DNA of 64,000 nt from Allium sativum (lineage: Eukaryota > Streptophyta > Magnoliopsida > Asparagales > Amaryllidaceae), in contig CM060910.1 of NCBI GenBank assembly GCA_030737875.1, positions 248,838,427 through 248,902,426 on the forward strand, in the 5' to 3' direction. Below the pieces are notes generated by a model. The model was not told the DNA's origin and did no database searches. It was given only the letters and a program-made list of their open reading frames with translations. Made by a program: the position numbers and the translations under genes. Below, piece after piece: positions 49,001-59,890 of this stretch. The stretch's first letter is position 1. Each line of letters begins with the position of its first letter.

Positions 49001-50992
49001 ATTCGTTTATTTACTAAAATAAACAGTGAATTCCTTTTTAAAACTTTCTTAAAATTAAAAACAATATTCATTAAACTATTTTATTAGATTAATCCAAACA
49101 AACTAATTTAATAATTAATTCCGGTTAAAAATGGTCAATTTAGTCAACTCTAAACATGGTTATCTCGTTAACCGATTCTAAATAGTTCTCTCTTTAAATT
49201 AATTAATAATGTAATTAATTTAAATAAATTCCATTTAATTGTTTCTTAAAACAATTATCCAACTTTAATCGTTAGATTAATTTCCTATATTTGTAAATCT
49301 GATTAACTTCAGAATTTACTTTATAAAATCAATTAATAATTAATTATAAACTAAAATAATAAATAATTTATATTTATCCTTTAATATACCTTTATTCAAG
49401 ATAATATATATTTAAATCTATCTCTAGTTATAAAAATAAATTTTATAACTTTAGTTCTATCGGTTCACCAGACGGTAAATCAATATAAACAAAATAATTG
49501 ATTTTACAGGTTATTTGCTGCCGAATACTAAACCAATACCGCCCATTGCTTTGAACTAAATAGATGTTGAATTTTCTGTCAATAATCAACAATCAAATCA
49601 ATCAACCCATCAAATCGGTTCATATATGATGATATGAAAATAAATAATATATTTGAGGAATCCCGTTGGATCCCTTTAACATGTTCTTCCCTGTATTCAA
49701 ACTGGTTATCACAAATCGGATCATTCAATTCCATTTAACTGATATTTTTTTTATAATAGTAAACAACAACTAGTTAACATCAACTAATTAACAAACAATT
49801 CAAACAATTCAGACAATTAAACACGTTTATAAATAAACGTAACCAATAAGGTAAGTTACCTCTATTGGATCCAATCATTAAAATAATGATTTGGTATTTT
49901 ATTGAAATTAAAAACATTTTAATTTCATTGATTAAATCAACAAATAAATATATAAATATCGAACAGTCAACCATTAACAACCAGAGTACACAAAATAAAA
50001 ACCCAATTTATATAAAATTCAAATGGGAAGAACTGAGTGAGTTTAATTCACCTTGATTTGATTTATTCTGAAGCGGTTCATTTTAATAAAATTAAACTAT
50101 CATTTGATTTAATTAAAAATTCCAATAGCTTCCGGCTGCGTCCAAACTACTCCAAACTATAGTGTTCTCGATTAAGTTCCCAACGCATTTCATTTGGTCC
50201 AATTCTTATATCACAGATATAAATAAGCTATTAATATTTTGAGTCAACACCAATTAATTATAATAATTAACTCCAATCGCAATTTAGTTAAATTAATTAC
50301 TTTATTTATTTTTAAATGGCCTGATTGATCCCCTTGTACACAATTAGTTGTTGCCTTCTTGCTCTTCTGTTCAACCATAACGCCTGCGAAAACAACCCAT
50401 ATTTTTAATTGACCATAATTTAATTCAGATTATTTACTTATAATTATAGTTTAAATAAAAACCTTAATAACTTTGATTTATTGGAAATAATGATGTTTTC
50501 TCCACTTCCACATTTGATAGGACGTACCCAAACCTCCTTCCTGCACCAATGTCACCAGTTTACTGCTTTAAGCTAATATACAATACCCCTTACTAATTAA
50601 AACGATTAATCCACAATTATAATAATAGTTGCGTAATTTCTTTTATATGATACCAAAGGATCGACCCCTTTCTCATGTCCCCGTCTTCACCATTCCTTTT
50701 GATCTTTAATTCACGTATACACTGCGCATTCGGATTGCAGAAATCCAGGCCCGATATCCTTCTTAAGTCCTTTGTCCTCATCACTTGCTCACAATTCATG
50801 TTCAAGTCATATAATTTCATTCATATTATAACTAGCTTTTAAATTATAAAATCACTATTTAAATTTCTTATTAAAACCAGTGATACTTCTGATGAAAGAC
50901 TACAAACACCATCAATTTTCTTTCTTCCTCTTGCGTTTTCCTTCAGCATTGACGCAAAGGAAAACTCCATGCTCCACTTACTACCTCCAACC
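46055..50992 (-). mobile_element. B2: inverted, diverged B-type LTR, truncated by A3
   Basis: It begins TGTAACAACCCAAGG at 46055 and is collinear on the minus strand with the 3' half of the B LTR: 46260-46330 with 44740-44830, 46850-46990 with 44060-44220, and 49820-49890 with 41470-41545. It is cut at 50992 by A3 (5 bases before: CAACC). It is well diverged from B, so it is a separate insertion and not the other end of B. No coding region is seen. Confidence 0.75.
49823..49891 (-). other. B2: three hairpins orthologous to the B cluster
   Basis: ACGTTTA/TAAACGT (49823/49834), AGGTAA/TTACCT (49849/49856) and AATCATTA/TAATGATT (49873/49884). The last differs from B by a compensated G-C to A-T pair. 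Confidence 0.75.
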
Positions 50993-51854
50993 TGTAACAA
51001 CTTGGAAAATCGGAACCAATTTAAAATTTTTGTTTTAGCTATTTTAATGAATTTTGAATATTTAAAATGAATTATTTTAAATAATAATGACTAAAATTTA
51101 TTTTAAACAATGTTAGAATGAATAAATTTATTTTAATTATATAATGAGCCTAAAATGGCACAGTAGTTTGAAAATTCGATTTCAAATTTCAAATGAATGT
51201 ACATGATTCAAAATAAATCGGATTTTAGTAAAACTAGAAATATTCGAATCTGTTTGAAAATATCTTTCTAATGAATGTGAAAAATCCAGATTTCATAACG
51301 GGAATAAAAAGTTATGTCCAGCTAAAAATTCAGAATAGTCGCTATGGAATTTATATATATAGCCCTTAAAATAGCCATTTTACAAACGACCTCCGTTTTC
51401 GACAAAACCACTTTTGTTGGATCCAAAATGTCAAATTAATTCTAAATTACAATTTTCATAATTTTTGGAATCAATATGTGAGCGTGGTGAATTTAAACGC
51501 GTTTGGCAAATTCAGTTTGAATTTAATCTACTAAAAATGACCATTTTTCAAATGACCTCCAAATTCAATGAAATTAGTTTTGTTAGGATCATATCATCAA
51601 AACATAGTTAGATTTATTTTTCTGGAATTTTTGGAGTAAGCATGTGGCCCCGGTGAATTAAAATGTACGTTGAATTCAATTTTGAACGTTATATGAATTT
51701 ATATTTTAATTTTGATGAAAACTGTTCGAAACAGTCGAATTGGATTGCGGGACATATCCCATTGTGTTCGAAATGGGGGTATTTAGCTAGTTTGGCGACA
51801 TTCGCTGTGTTCGATTTGGAGTTCGAATTTAAAAGTTTAATTAAGTATATATTA

Positions 51855-52640
51855 ATATATAAAAGTCAACTCCCTCACACTCTCTCTTCCATTGTCCAAA
51901 ATCAAAAAGAGAGAAAAAAAAACCATGACATTCTCCCTCTCCAGCCGCTCCTTCTCCTCCCCGCTGGCCGCCGCTCCTCCTTCTCCCCCTCATCCCCTTC
52001 TCCTCTTCCTCCTCTCCTCTCTCCCCTCCTCATTCCCTCTTTGAATTTCAAATCCCTAAACCCCAAATCAACACCAACCACTTCCTCCGGCCCCACCGCC
52101 GCACCACCACTGCCACCCCACTGCCTCACCAACCCTAGTCAGGTCCGACGCCGCCTCTGCCCATCCTCCCCTTGGTCGTGGGCCCCCCGGTCACCGAAAA
52201 TGCATTTTCTCCGAAATTCCCGTTTTTCATTTAACCCCCTGTCACTATTTCACCAATAACTCCCAAACCGTTCATTTCTGGCCAAACTCCACAATCCCAA
52301 AATCGAAGATCTCGTTTTTCTCTTCGATTTGAGTGTATGGAAGTCGTATTTTGGATTGAGGAGCTGTCCGGAAAACGCATCCAAAGATCATGGATCTACT
52401 GTTGTTTTTCGCGATTTTCGGCCAATTGGTGCAGTTTTGGAAGAAAGTCCACTAGGAAAAGTTGTCTGGAATGGCGCATTTAGGCTAGTGACAAAGTTTG
52501 GTGAAGATTGGAGATCGTACGCAAATTCTAGACCCCAAGAGGCGAATTTAAGTGCGGGGAACGACAAAAACGAGCACGGCGACAAGAATTTTCCACATTA
52601 GAAGTATCGAGGCAATTGGTATAGCTTGGGTGAGAACTTC
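51855..52640 (+). promoter_or_regulatory. A3 promoter-like TATA, TC-rich leader and GGTGAGA donor-like site
   Basis: TATATAAAAG near 51856 is followed by 'cacactctctcttcc', a long pyrimidine-rich leader with a 39-codon ORF at 51924, and GGTGAGAAC at about 52629. A2 has GTGAGAAC at the same relative place (34740). Sequence pattern only. Confidence 0.4.
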
Positions 52641-54413
52641 GCACTCTAATTATTTTACAGTTAAATATATACTAGGATGATGTTTGTTTTTGATGGATTC
52701 ATTTGTTTGAATTTGGTTTGGGATGTGAATGGAATTGACTAAATTTGGTTTGTGTATGGCACGAGCCAGTATTAGGCGAGGGATAAGGCTAAACCTTATT
52801 TCGGTTCTTGTATTGCGACGTTATGCTGCTAAAAGTTTTTAAAAAAAAGTTAGAACAAACAAAATATCATTTTTATTGTATAAATGAACTAAATAAAATA
52901 TTTATGTGTTGAATAAAATAAAATATCGTCAAAAAAATAATTTTTAACATATATACGAACGATATAAAATTCTCCGAAAATGAAAATAAATATTCATTTA
53001 CAAATCGGATGATTTGTTTATGTACACTCATTTGACTGATATTGTTTGGGACGATATATTTTACACATCGCCCAACTGCACAAATAAATTCTGTGTGTGT
53101 GTCAATTAAAACCCCACACAGGTATTGGGATGATATTCGACGTAGACCGATCCTAATTGTTTAGTTTTTGTCAATCGACTAGTTGACAGACTATTGTAAG
53201 CGTTAATTATTCATAATTAATGCTTATGCAGTTGTGTTGTGCACTCTGGATGATGGTTGATTGTTTATCATTGTTGTTATATACATGTGTTGTATGAAAT
53301 CCATATAACTAACATTATATGGTAATTGTCTGTGTCTGATTCCAATTCAGAAGGAACGAATATTTTAAAATAAAGAATATTTTAAAATAACGAATATTTT
53401 AAAATAATATTATGTAAAGGATTAAAAGGTGATTTTGATGTTCGATTTGGGATGGACAGGAAAATATTTAAATATATAAAGCCGTGTTGACTAGATTAAC
53501 GCCATCTTGACGTGAACGATATTTATATTGATTTTATTCATTTTTATAATGAATACAAAAAAGGAAATGATTCCAAAATCTGATATTTTGAAAATATTAT
53601 CATTTATATATTATAATGATAAGGAAAATTCAATTTTGATTTAAAAATGAAAATGAAGTTGGAATCATTTTAAAACGAATTATAAAATACGTTTTAAATG
53701 GAAATCGACGAAATATATATATATGTGTGTATATATTATATATTTAATGGCCTGAATAGAATACACCGCGCCACGACCGTTCGCGAATTTCGACCATTGA
53801 CTTTGAATTGATATTACGGGAGATCTGACCATCGGATTCTCCTAAAACCGGAACCGTTGGGTTCATATCGAAAAGTGCTTTCCAATGAATATAAGAGATT
53901 CAAAATCTAATGATTGGATTTGGAATTATGTCCAAATCAAATTTAGAAAAGGTCGCTGTAAGTGCATTTCGATGACCGTTTATGGAAATCGACTGGAAGG
54001 GTCTTAATAAAATTATTAAAAATATTAATAATTTGTGTAAAATCATAATAAATGATTCGAAAAGAACTGGGATGAAAAATTCCATATTTGAAAAGATAAA
54101 AATATATTTTTATCGAAATTAACTAGTTATTAACTAGAATTATAATCCAATTATTTTTAAATAAATGAATTGGATTGAGAATAGGTTTAGTATAACCAGA
54201 ATTTCCAATATATGAATTGGAGTGGATTTGAATGGAAATAAGCTTCAGAATATTTCGATACTGGATTCCGTGACTATACGGATATTGTTATGGAAATTTG
54301 GAAGATATATTTTATATCATTATTTTCAATACAATATTTGTTGGTTTTAGAATTTAATATAAGCCAATATAATTTCTATTCAGAGCCTTGTATTTAACAT
54401 CAAATTGGATTTT

Positions 54414-55066
54414 GGGTTTGTCGTGAATAGTGTCTTCATTAACACTGTTCTTAGACCCAGTTGAGAAAAGAATAAATCTTTTAATTAAGATTTAGAGAAG
54501 TTTACCAATAGATTAATATTTAGTTGGAATTGAATAAAAGAATTGGATTTTGGGTTTGTCGTGAATGGTGTTTTCAGTAATACTGTTCTTGAACCCCGGG
54601 TGAAAAGAATAAATCTTTTAATTAAGATTATTAGAGTTTCCAATTATTTTTAATAATTGGAATAAAATGGAATGTGAATTGGGTTTATTGTGAACTGTGT
54701 TGATAACGACATTCGTTCTTTAACCCGATTTACAATGAAATGTGATTTGGAATTTATGAATCTTTTATTTAGATTTAAAGGAAAATTTCCAAAGTAAAGT
54801 TTTCCAATTTAATACAACGAATTGGAATGGAATGGAATTCAGTTTGATCATAATCGAAGTGAACTTTTTTGGAGGAAGACTGGTAATATATATGGAATTT
54901 AAAAGGCTTGGTCATTATTCCATTTATATTATTAGTCAGAAACGGAAATTGATATCGATTATATATATATATATCGATCTGTTTTCCGTGAAGATTCCAT
55001 AATAAATGGAATGTGATTTTGGGTTTATCGTGAACTGTGTTTTAAATGACATTAGTTCTTTAACCC
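54414..55066 (+). repeat. A3: four imperfect hairpin units (GGGTTT...AACCC)
   Basis: Units lie at 54414-54458, 54552-54596, 54681-54726 and 55021-55066. They are homologous to the three units in A2. Confidence 0.7.
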
Positions 55067-55084
55067 AGTTAAAGACAGGATTAC

Positions 55085-56260
55085 ATGTCACATTTTATTT
55101 CGAACTGTATGGTTGATCTCTGCTAAATATATATTTGTTTGGTGACGGAGAATTTATTCTCTTGCTTAACACCCTTCTCTAAGACGTACGAGCTTAGACG
55201 TTATGTATAGGTAGAAATCAATAGTACGTTGTAGACTGTTGATGTGACATGTTTGTGTTTCCAAAGTTAAATAATCATTAATATTGATTTTTGGGAATAT
55301 TAAAACAAAGTGGAGTTTTAATGAATTTTTAATTAGATTGAAAAGAGAATGTGATAATTTAAATTATCAAATTCGGGAAATGATCGAGAATAGATAGCAC
55401 CTGCTTTACTCCAACCAATAGTTAAATCTTTGATTAGATTTGAATGTGAAATGGTAATTAAATTTACCGATAATACCGTAGTGTTAGATATGGAGTATTA
55501 CCAGTTTTGCTCCATGGGATGAATAGCTTGGGATTGGGAAATTAAACAAATGATTACTTCAGTAAGGTTCGCTAATCCCGACTAGTTGATAAACCTTAAT
55601 TTGGTTTAGAAATGATATCCAAAGGAAGATTAAAGAATAAATTTAAAGAATTTCTCTTTGATAAAATTAATGGGAACCTATTCCAAAGGAAGTGAATATT
55701 TGAATAAAAGAATATTCTGAATTGGAATGAGGTGTATGTTGTGTTTTTATAGCACTTGTTTATTATATACGAGAGTTATTCGAAAAGGCCAGGTTTATAC
55801 CCATTCTGAATAACTGATTCAATGATAAGTCGAAGATGAAGACGATGGTTGAGGACCGAAGGTCCTCACATCGTTTGGATGATTACTGATGTCTTGATTG
55901 GGCAGTACACCCAAGACAAGGTAATAAGTGGTGATCGTTTAGACGTACTTGGAGATCGATTGGATATGCGAGGACCACTCTCCTGTATTATACACATGGG
56001 ACGAGGAATAAGGTGCCTTTGGTTTCGTTCAAACCCAGAACGAACTTGTAAATGGATATGTGTCTGACATTGGATTTTATTCTTTGTTTATTGATTTCTA
56101 TTAAATATATATCTGTTTGGTGGCGAAGAATTTATTCTTTTGCTTAACACCCTTCTCTGAGATGTACGAGCTTAGAGGTTATATATCGATAGACATCAGT
56201 TGCATGGTGTGAATTGCCTGTGTGGCATGCTAAGATGCAAATGATCAAGGCTTCTGTTGA
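55085..56260 (+). repeat. A3: dispersed internal duplication
   Basis: A block of about 170 bases ('gagaatttattctcttgctta', then 'gtacgagctta') occurs at about 55100-55250 and again at about 56075-56230. A2 has it once (37960-38060). The 5' copy probably marks an insertion or duplication in A3. Confidence 0.65.
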
Positions 56261-56659
56261 AAAGCAGAGTCTTGTGGTTGATGATTAAAGCACAGCCTTA
56301 AAGGGCATAGCTTTGTGTATAGCGTTAATTCGCGAGCCTCACACCGCGGTATGAGTCAAAAAAGGGGATAGGACCGTTGGGAGAATGTAACACCCCGTGA
56401 ATTCTATAAATGTTAAATTAACAATTTAAATTCAAAGAACTAAGGGAAACAGGATATGCCATTGCGTTCGTCTCGGAAAAATACGCGAAATAGAGTCCGA
56501 GTTTTCGAAAAACGGTGTCCGTATGAAGAAGATATGGCCTTCGGAAGTTTCTGAATTAAATTTAAAATTCAAACAGAATAAAATAACTCAGAAAAATCAA
56601 GTTTAAATTCCAAAGTGGGGCCCAATGGGTCAGGGCGGAGAAACACCTGCCTGACGCAC

Positions 56660-56740
56660 CCAGGTCGACTGGGCTGTCGACCTGGTCTAACCAGGTCGAC
56701 AGGGCTGTCGACAGGGTTGTCGACAGGCATGTCGACCTGG
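56660..56740 (+). repeat. C: six GTCGAC palindromes within 73 bp
   Basis: Sites lie at 56664, 56676, 56695, 56707, 56719 and 56731. CCAGGTCGAC (56660) and GTCGACCTGG (56676) form a 10-bp stem with a 6-nt loop, and 56691 pairs likewise with 56731. The 3' LTR repeats this at 62760-62840. Confidence 0.9.
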
Positions 56741-56914
56741 TCCAGAGCCAGGTCGAGCCCAGTCTAACCCGGCTGGCCTATTCTCTGTTGGTCGATTTTC
56801 TGTGGTCTGCTTTGTCATTAGGGCTAGGTGGCAGGCTCTAATTGGTCTCTCCTTAGGATGAATGGCTACGATCAATCCAAGCAACATCAATGGTCCTAAT
56901 CAGTTCCTAACCTC

Positions 56915-57115
56915 TATAAAAACAACCCTAGACTAAACCCTAATCTATTCATTCAAAAATAAGAACAAAGCCGCCATGTTGCTGAGGAACGACTAGGGGT
57001 AGCCACCAATTGGAGAGAGGATTAGGAGGAAAATTCTAAGGCATAAAGCAACTCAATCAAATCAAACCGCATCTTCAAATTCATAAATTTGAGAATTCGC
57101 CACACCATTGTAAGT
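56915..57115 (+). promoter_or_regulatory. C promoter (TATA), leader and splice-donor-like GTAAGT
   Basis: TATAAA at 56915-56920 with start expected near 56945-56955. The leader has one short ORF (ATGTTGCTGAGG... six codons, about 56975). The donor CATTGTAAGTAG has its GT at 57110. The 3' LTR has the same at 63212-63217. Confidence 0.6.
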
Positions 57116-57689
57116 AGAGTACTACTTTGGTATGAACAAATAATTGTGTTGGTTTGTATACTTGAATTGTGTCGATAAAGTAATTCATATTTGTGCGTTC
57201 TTATCGATTTGGAATATTGTATACGTTTGGATATTCTCGAATTATTTTATTCAATTATGAAAAACTACATGCGGTAGTTTTATGCAAGTATACGTTTGGA
57301 ATATTCGCAATTGATGTAATCCATGTTGAAACTACATGTATGTACTTGATTTATTCATGCAAGTTTGGGGTTTTGCTACTATGCCATCATAATGTGTATT
57401 TTCATACAAACCTCATTTTTGTGAAATAATTGGAATAAGTTTGGGTTATCATAATCCATATGAAATTATGTTGAAATTTGGGCATCATGTATTAAGCCAT
57501 GCTTTTGTACTAGAAAACCTATTTGCAAACTTATGAATATGGCTAGGCTATGATTGATATTTGGCATAATTGAAATCCATGTTAAGTCTATATTGTTTAT
57601 AAGAATTATATGATGACATATGTGGTACATAGCTAGGTTAGATTCAAAATCCCTTTTTGCAAGTTTGCATGACTAAAGTAAAAATCATG

Positions 57690-57835
57690 ATTTCATGTTA
57701 GAAATATTTATGCCATGGTTATGTGAACAAATACTTATGCCATGATTATGTTTGACATTATGCCATGCTTATGTTTGACATTATGCCATACTTATGTTAG
57801 AAATATTTATGCCATGCTTATGTTTGACATTATGC
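57690..57835 (+). repeat. C 5' LTR: 49-bp tandem repeat
   Basis: The unit contains ATTTATGCCATGCTTATGTT and TGACATTATGCC. About three degenerate copies are seen here and about four in the 3' LTR (63737-63921). Confidence 0.85.
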
Positions 57836-58116
57836 CTAAATAAAAATATAGGTTTATGTTGTAGTTATGACTATGTGTCAATAATGATACCCAATTTAGA
57901 TTCTTATCTCAACTACAAGTTTACATGGCTTGATTCATGTCACCTATGCTTTATGACCAAAGTATATGTTACCACTATGCAAGTACACCAGTTTCTATTT
58001 TGTAGTTCCAACGTCATATTGCAAGTTCATGCGCTCACCTTCCCCTCTTTGTGTATGTAATCACGCTTTAAGCCTCCCCTTTTCGCATGGCTAAATTGGG
58101 CTTTAAAAGGCTAAGC

Positions 58117-58153
<37 letters not shown>

Positions 58154-58368
58154 AACGGACGTGTAAAACGGGGGAAAATAACGTTGGGTTAAAATTACTA
58201 ATGAATGAAAATATAAAATAGAAGGGCCCAAATTCAAGTATGGGTTGGGCCCATGATTGGTGTAACCTTTACACCATTAATAATTGGCCGCAAATATTTA
58301 CATATAAGAAAATAAGGAAGAAAGACAAAATATGTAAATGTAGAACATACGATGTGTTTAACCCGAGG

Positions 58369-58440
58369 TTGGATTGAGTTGTGATGTAAACCTGCCCGGA
58401 ACCGCCCGGCTGTCCAGTAGTCACAACAATACCTATCCAA
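58369..58440 (+). other. C: covarying hairpin module, copy 1
   Basis: The outer stem is TTGGAT (58369) with ATCCAA (58435). The inner stem is GTTGTGAT (58378) with GTCACAAC (58420), including one G-T pair. The loop has TGCCCGG and CCCGGC. Confidence 0.78.
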
Positions 58441-58479
58441 TGTGGGAGGTTAAACATGGAGCCCAATAAGGACCCGAGG

Positions 58480-58550
58480 TTAGACTGAGTTGTGGCGTAA
58501 GACTGCCCGGAACCAACCGGCAACAGGCAGCCACAACAATACCTGTCTAA
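58480..58550 (+). other. C: covarying hairpin module, copy 2
   Basis: The outer stem is TTAGAC (58480) with GTCTAA (58545). The inner stem is GTTGTGGC (58489) with GCCACAAC (58530). It differs from copy 1 in both stems while keeping complementarity. Confidence 0.78.
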
Positions 58551-59705
58551 TGTGAGAGGTCAGGGCCTTAATAAGACAATTAAGGCTGAGTCAGGATTGT
58601 TAGGATTAAGTGAACTAAAGACTTAATCAAAATGGAACATGCTAAACTAAACGGACTGGTGGGGGTTAGGCCAGGAAACACTTAACCAACTTAGCATGTT
58701 GGCTAGAGATAGAAAACCTAGTAACGGGGGACCCTTTTCAGCAGTAACCCTAGAAGGTGTATCAGGATACCTAAAACTAGGCAGGGTGGGGCACGATTAC
58801 TGGGCTGATTGTAAGAGGTCAAATCGACGGCGGTGGTGTAGCAGTGTAGGTTCTAACGGGGTGCGGGCGTGCACACACTCCGGCGCAGAAAAATAAGGCA
58901 CTGGGCACCAGTAGCATACCTGTGCATTCTAAGGTTGTGTCGGGCCGCCACCATGGGACTTGATACACCCCATGGTGGGACCAGCATAGGTAACTACAAC
59001 ATCGGGGGCCGTAAGACACATGTAACTATGCGAGTAGGAGCCGATCATTGTAAAATGGATCACATCACCCTGATTATGGGGTGCCAGTTGGAAACTAGTT
59101 TATATGGGTTCAGAGATTATCATGGGGTACGATAGTATATTCGACCCTAGACAACTTAACCAAGTTTATAGTGCTTGCCCACTTCTTGTTTATACTTATC
59201 ATACCCAGTTCTTTATTCATAGACAAAATAGTACTTGACTTACTCAGGCTTTATTTCTGACTCTACTTTTCTTTCGTCTTCTTTTCTTCCGTTTCCCCCC
59301 CAGGTCCACAGGGAGGGAACACAGCAGCTTGACCAACCTTAACATCCAGCTTCAAGAAGAGAAATGTATTGCTTGGACTTTCCTGTTTTGAACTATGGCT
59401 TTGGACAATCCACTATGGGGACTTTTGCAGTTTATCTATGTTTTATTTATGCTTCTTTAAATAATGTACTCAAGACAGATTATGAAAATGTTATGTTATG
59501 TTTTTGGAAAGGATGTAAGACAATCATGGTGATGTTTTGTAACACGTATTTGCTTTTATGAAATAAAAGTTTGTTGTTCTTCCGCTGTTTACAAATATGT
59601 GTTCCTATATCTGTCTTGTATATCTGTGACTTATACTTATAAACCTCCACCAAAATTAGGGCATTCCCTTTGAGAGTGATCCTAACGGAGGTGGGGTGTT
59701 TCACT

Positions 59706-59717
59706 TGGTATCAGAGC
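59706..59717 (+). other. Primer binding site of C
   Basis: TGGTATCAGAGC two bases after the LTR end. It lies inside the candidate intron, so a spliced RNA would lack it. Confidence 0.95.
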
Positions 59718-59890
59718 ATAGGTTTACCAGATAAGATAAAAAGTTTTGAAAAATTGTTTTCAAAAAGGAAATTTAAAGAAGCATTTTTAAAAGAAAAATA
59801 TTATTTTATTTTAAAAGGCAAAGTCCACTCCCCAAAGCCATAGGTACTATCTCTTATCCTTCGTTTTGAATCTATCCTTTTTGTTTCAGC

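Larger units (their letters stand above)
50993..56385 (+). mobile_element. A3: family-A LTR, interrupted by C
   Basis: It starts TGTAACAACTTGG and is collinear with A2 for about 5.4 kb up to the block 'cgcgagcctcacac' (compare 38188), where C begins. The remaining end should lie beyond the window. It lacks the 27-bp array and has a TC-rich leader (51880-52250) and a local duplication near 55085-56260. The 198-codon ORF at 51663 lies across the leader and has no recognisable domain. Confidence 0.82.
56386..59703 (+). repeat. C 5' LTR (3.3 kb)
   Basis: TGTAACACCCCG...GGGGTGTTTCA. Contents: conserved promoter-proximal block (56450-56545), GTCGAC palindromes (56660-56740), TATA (56915), short ORF MLLRND, GTAAGT (57110), 49-bp tandem repeat (57690-57835), (TA)n (58121-58150), paired hairpin modules (58369-58550) and a polyadenylation-like AATAAA context near 59560. 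The U3 is short (about 560 bp) and R-U5 very long. Confidence 0.92.
57110..59889 (+). other. Candidate leader intron of C
   Basis: The donor is GTAAGT at 57110. The acceptor is CCTTTTTGTTTCAG ending at 59889, one base before the gag ATG at 59891. The 2.78-kb interval contains most of R-U5 and the PBS. Its many stop codons and ATGs would otherwise form a leader of about 2.9 kb before gag. No transcript evidence is available here. Confidence 0.5.

Noticed and set aside
46055..50992. B2 as the other end of element B in a palindromic rearrangement
   Set aside because: B already has its own 3' LTR end with an apparent TSD at 45007, and B2 is well diverged from B. A separate inverted insertion fits better.
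51663..52259. 198-aa ORF in A3
   Set aside because: It spans promoter and TC-rich leader, has no domain, and is not conserved in A1 or A2. The Pro/Ser-rich part is a consequence of the pyrimidine-rich DNA.
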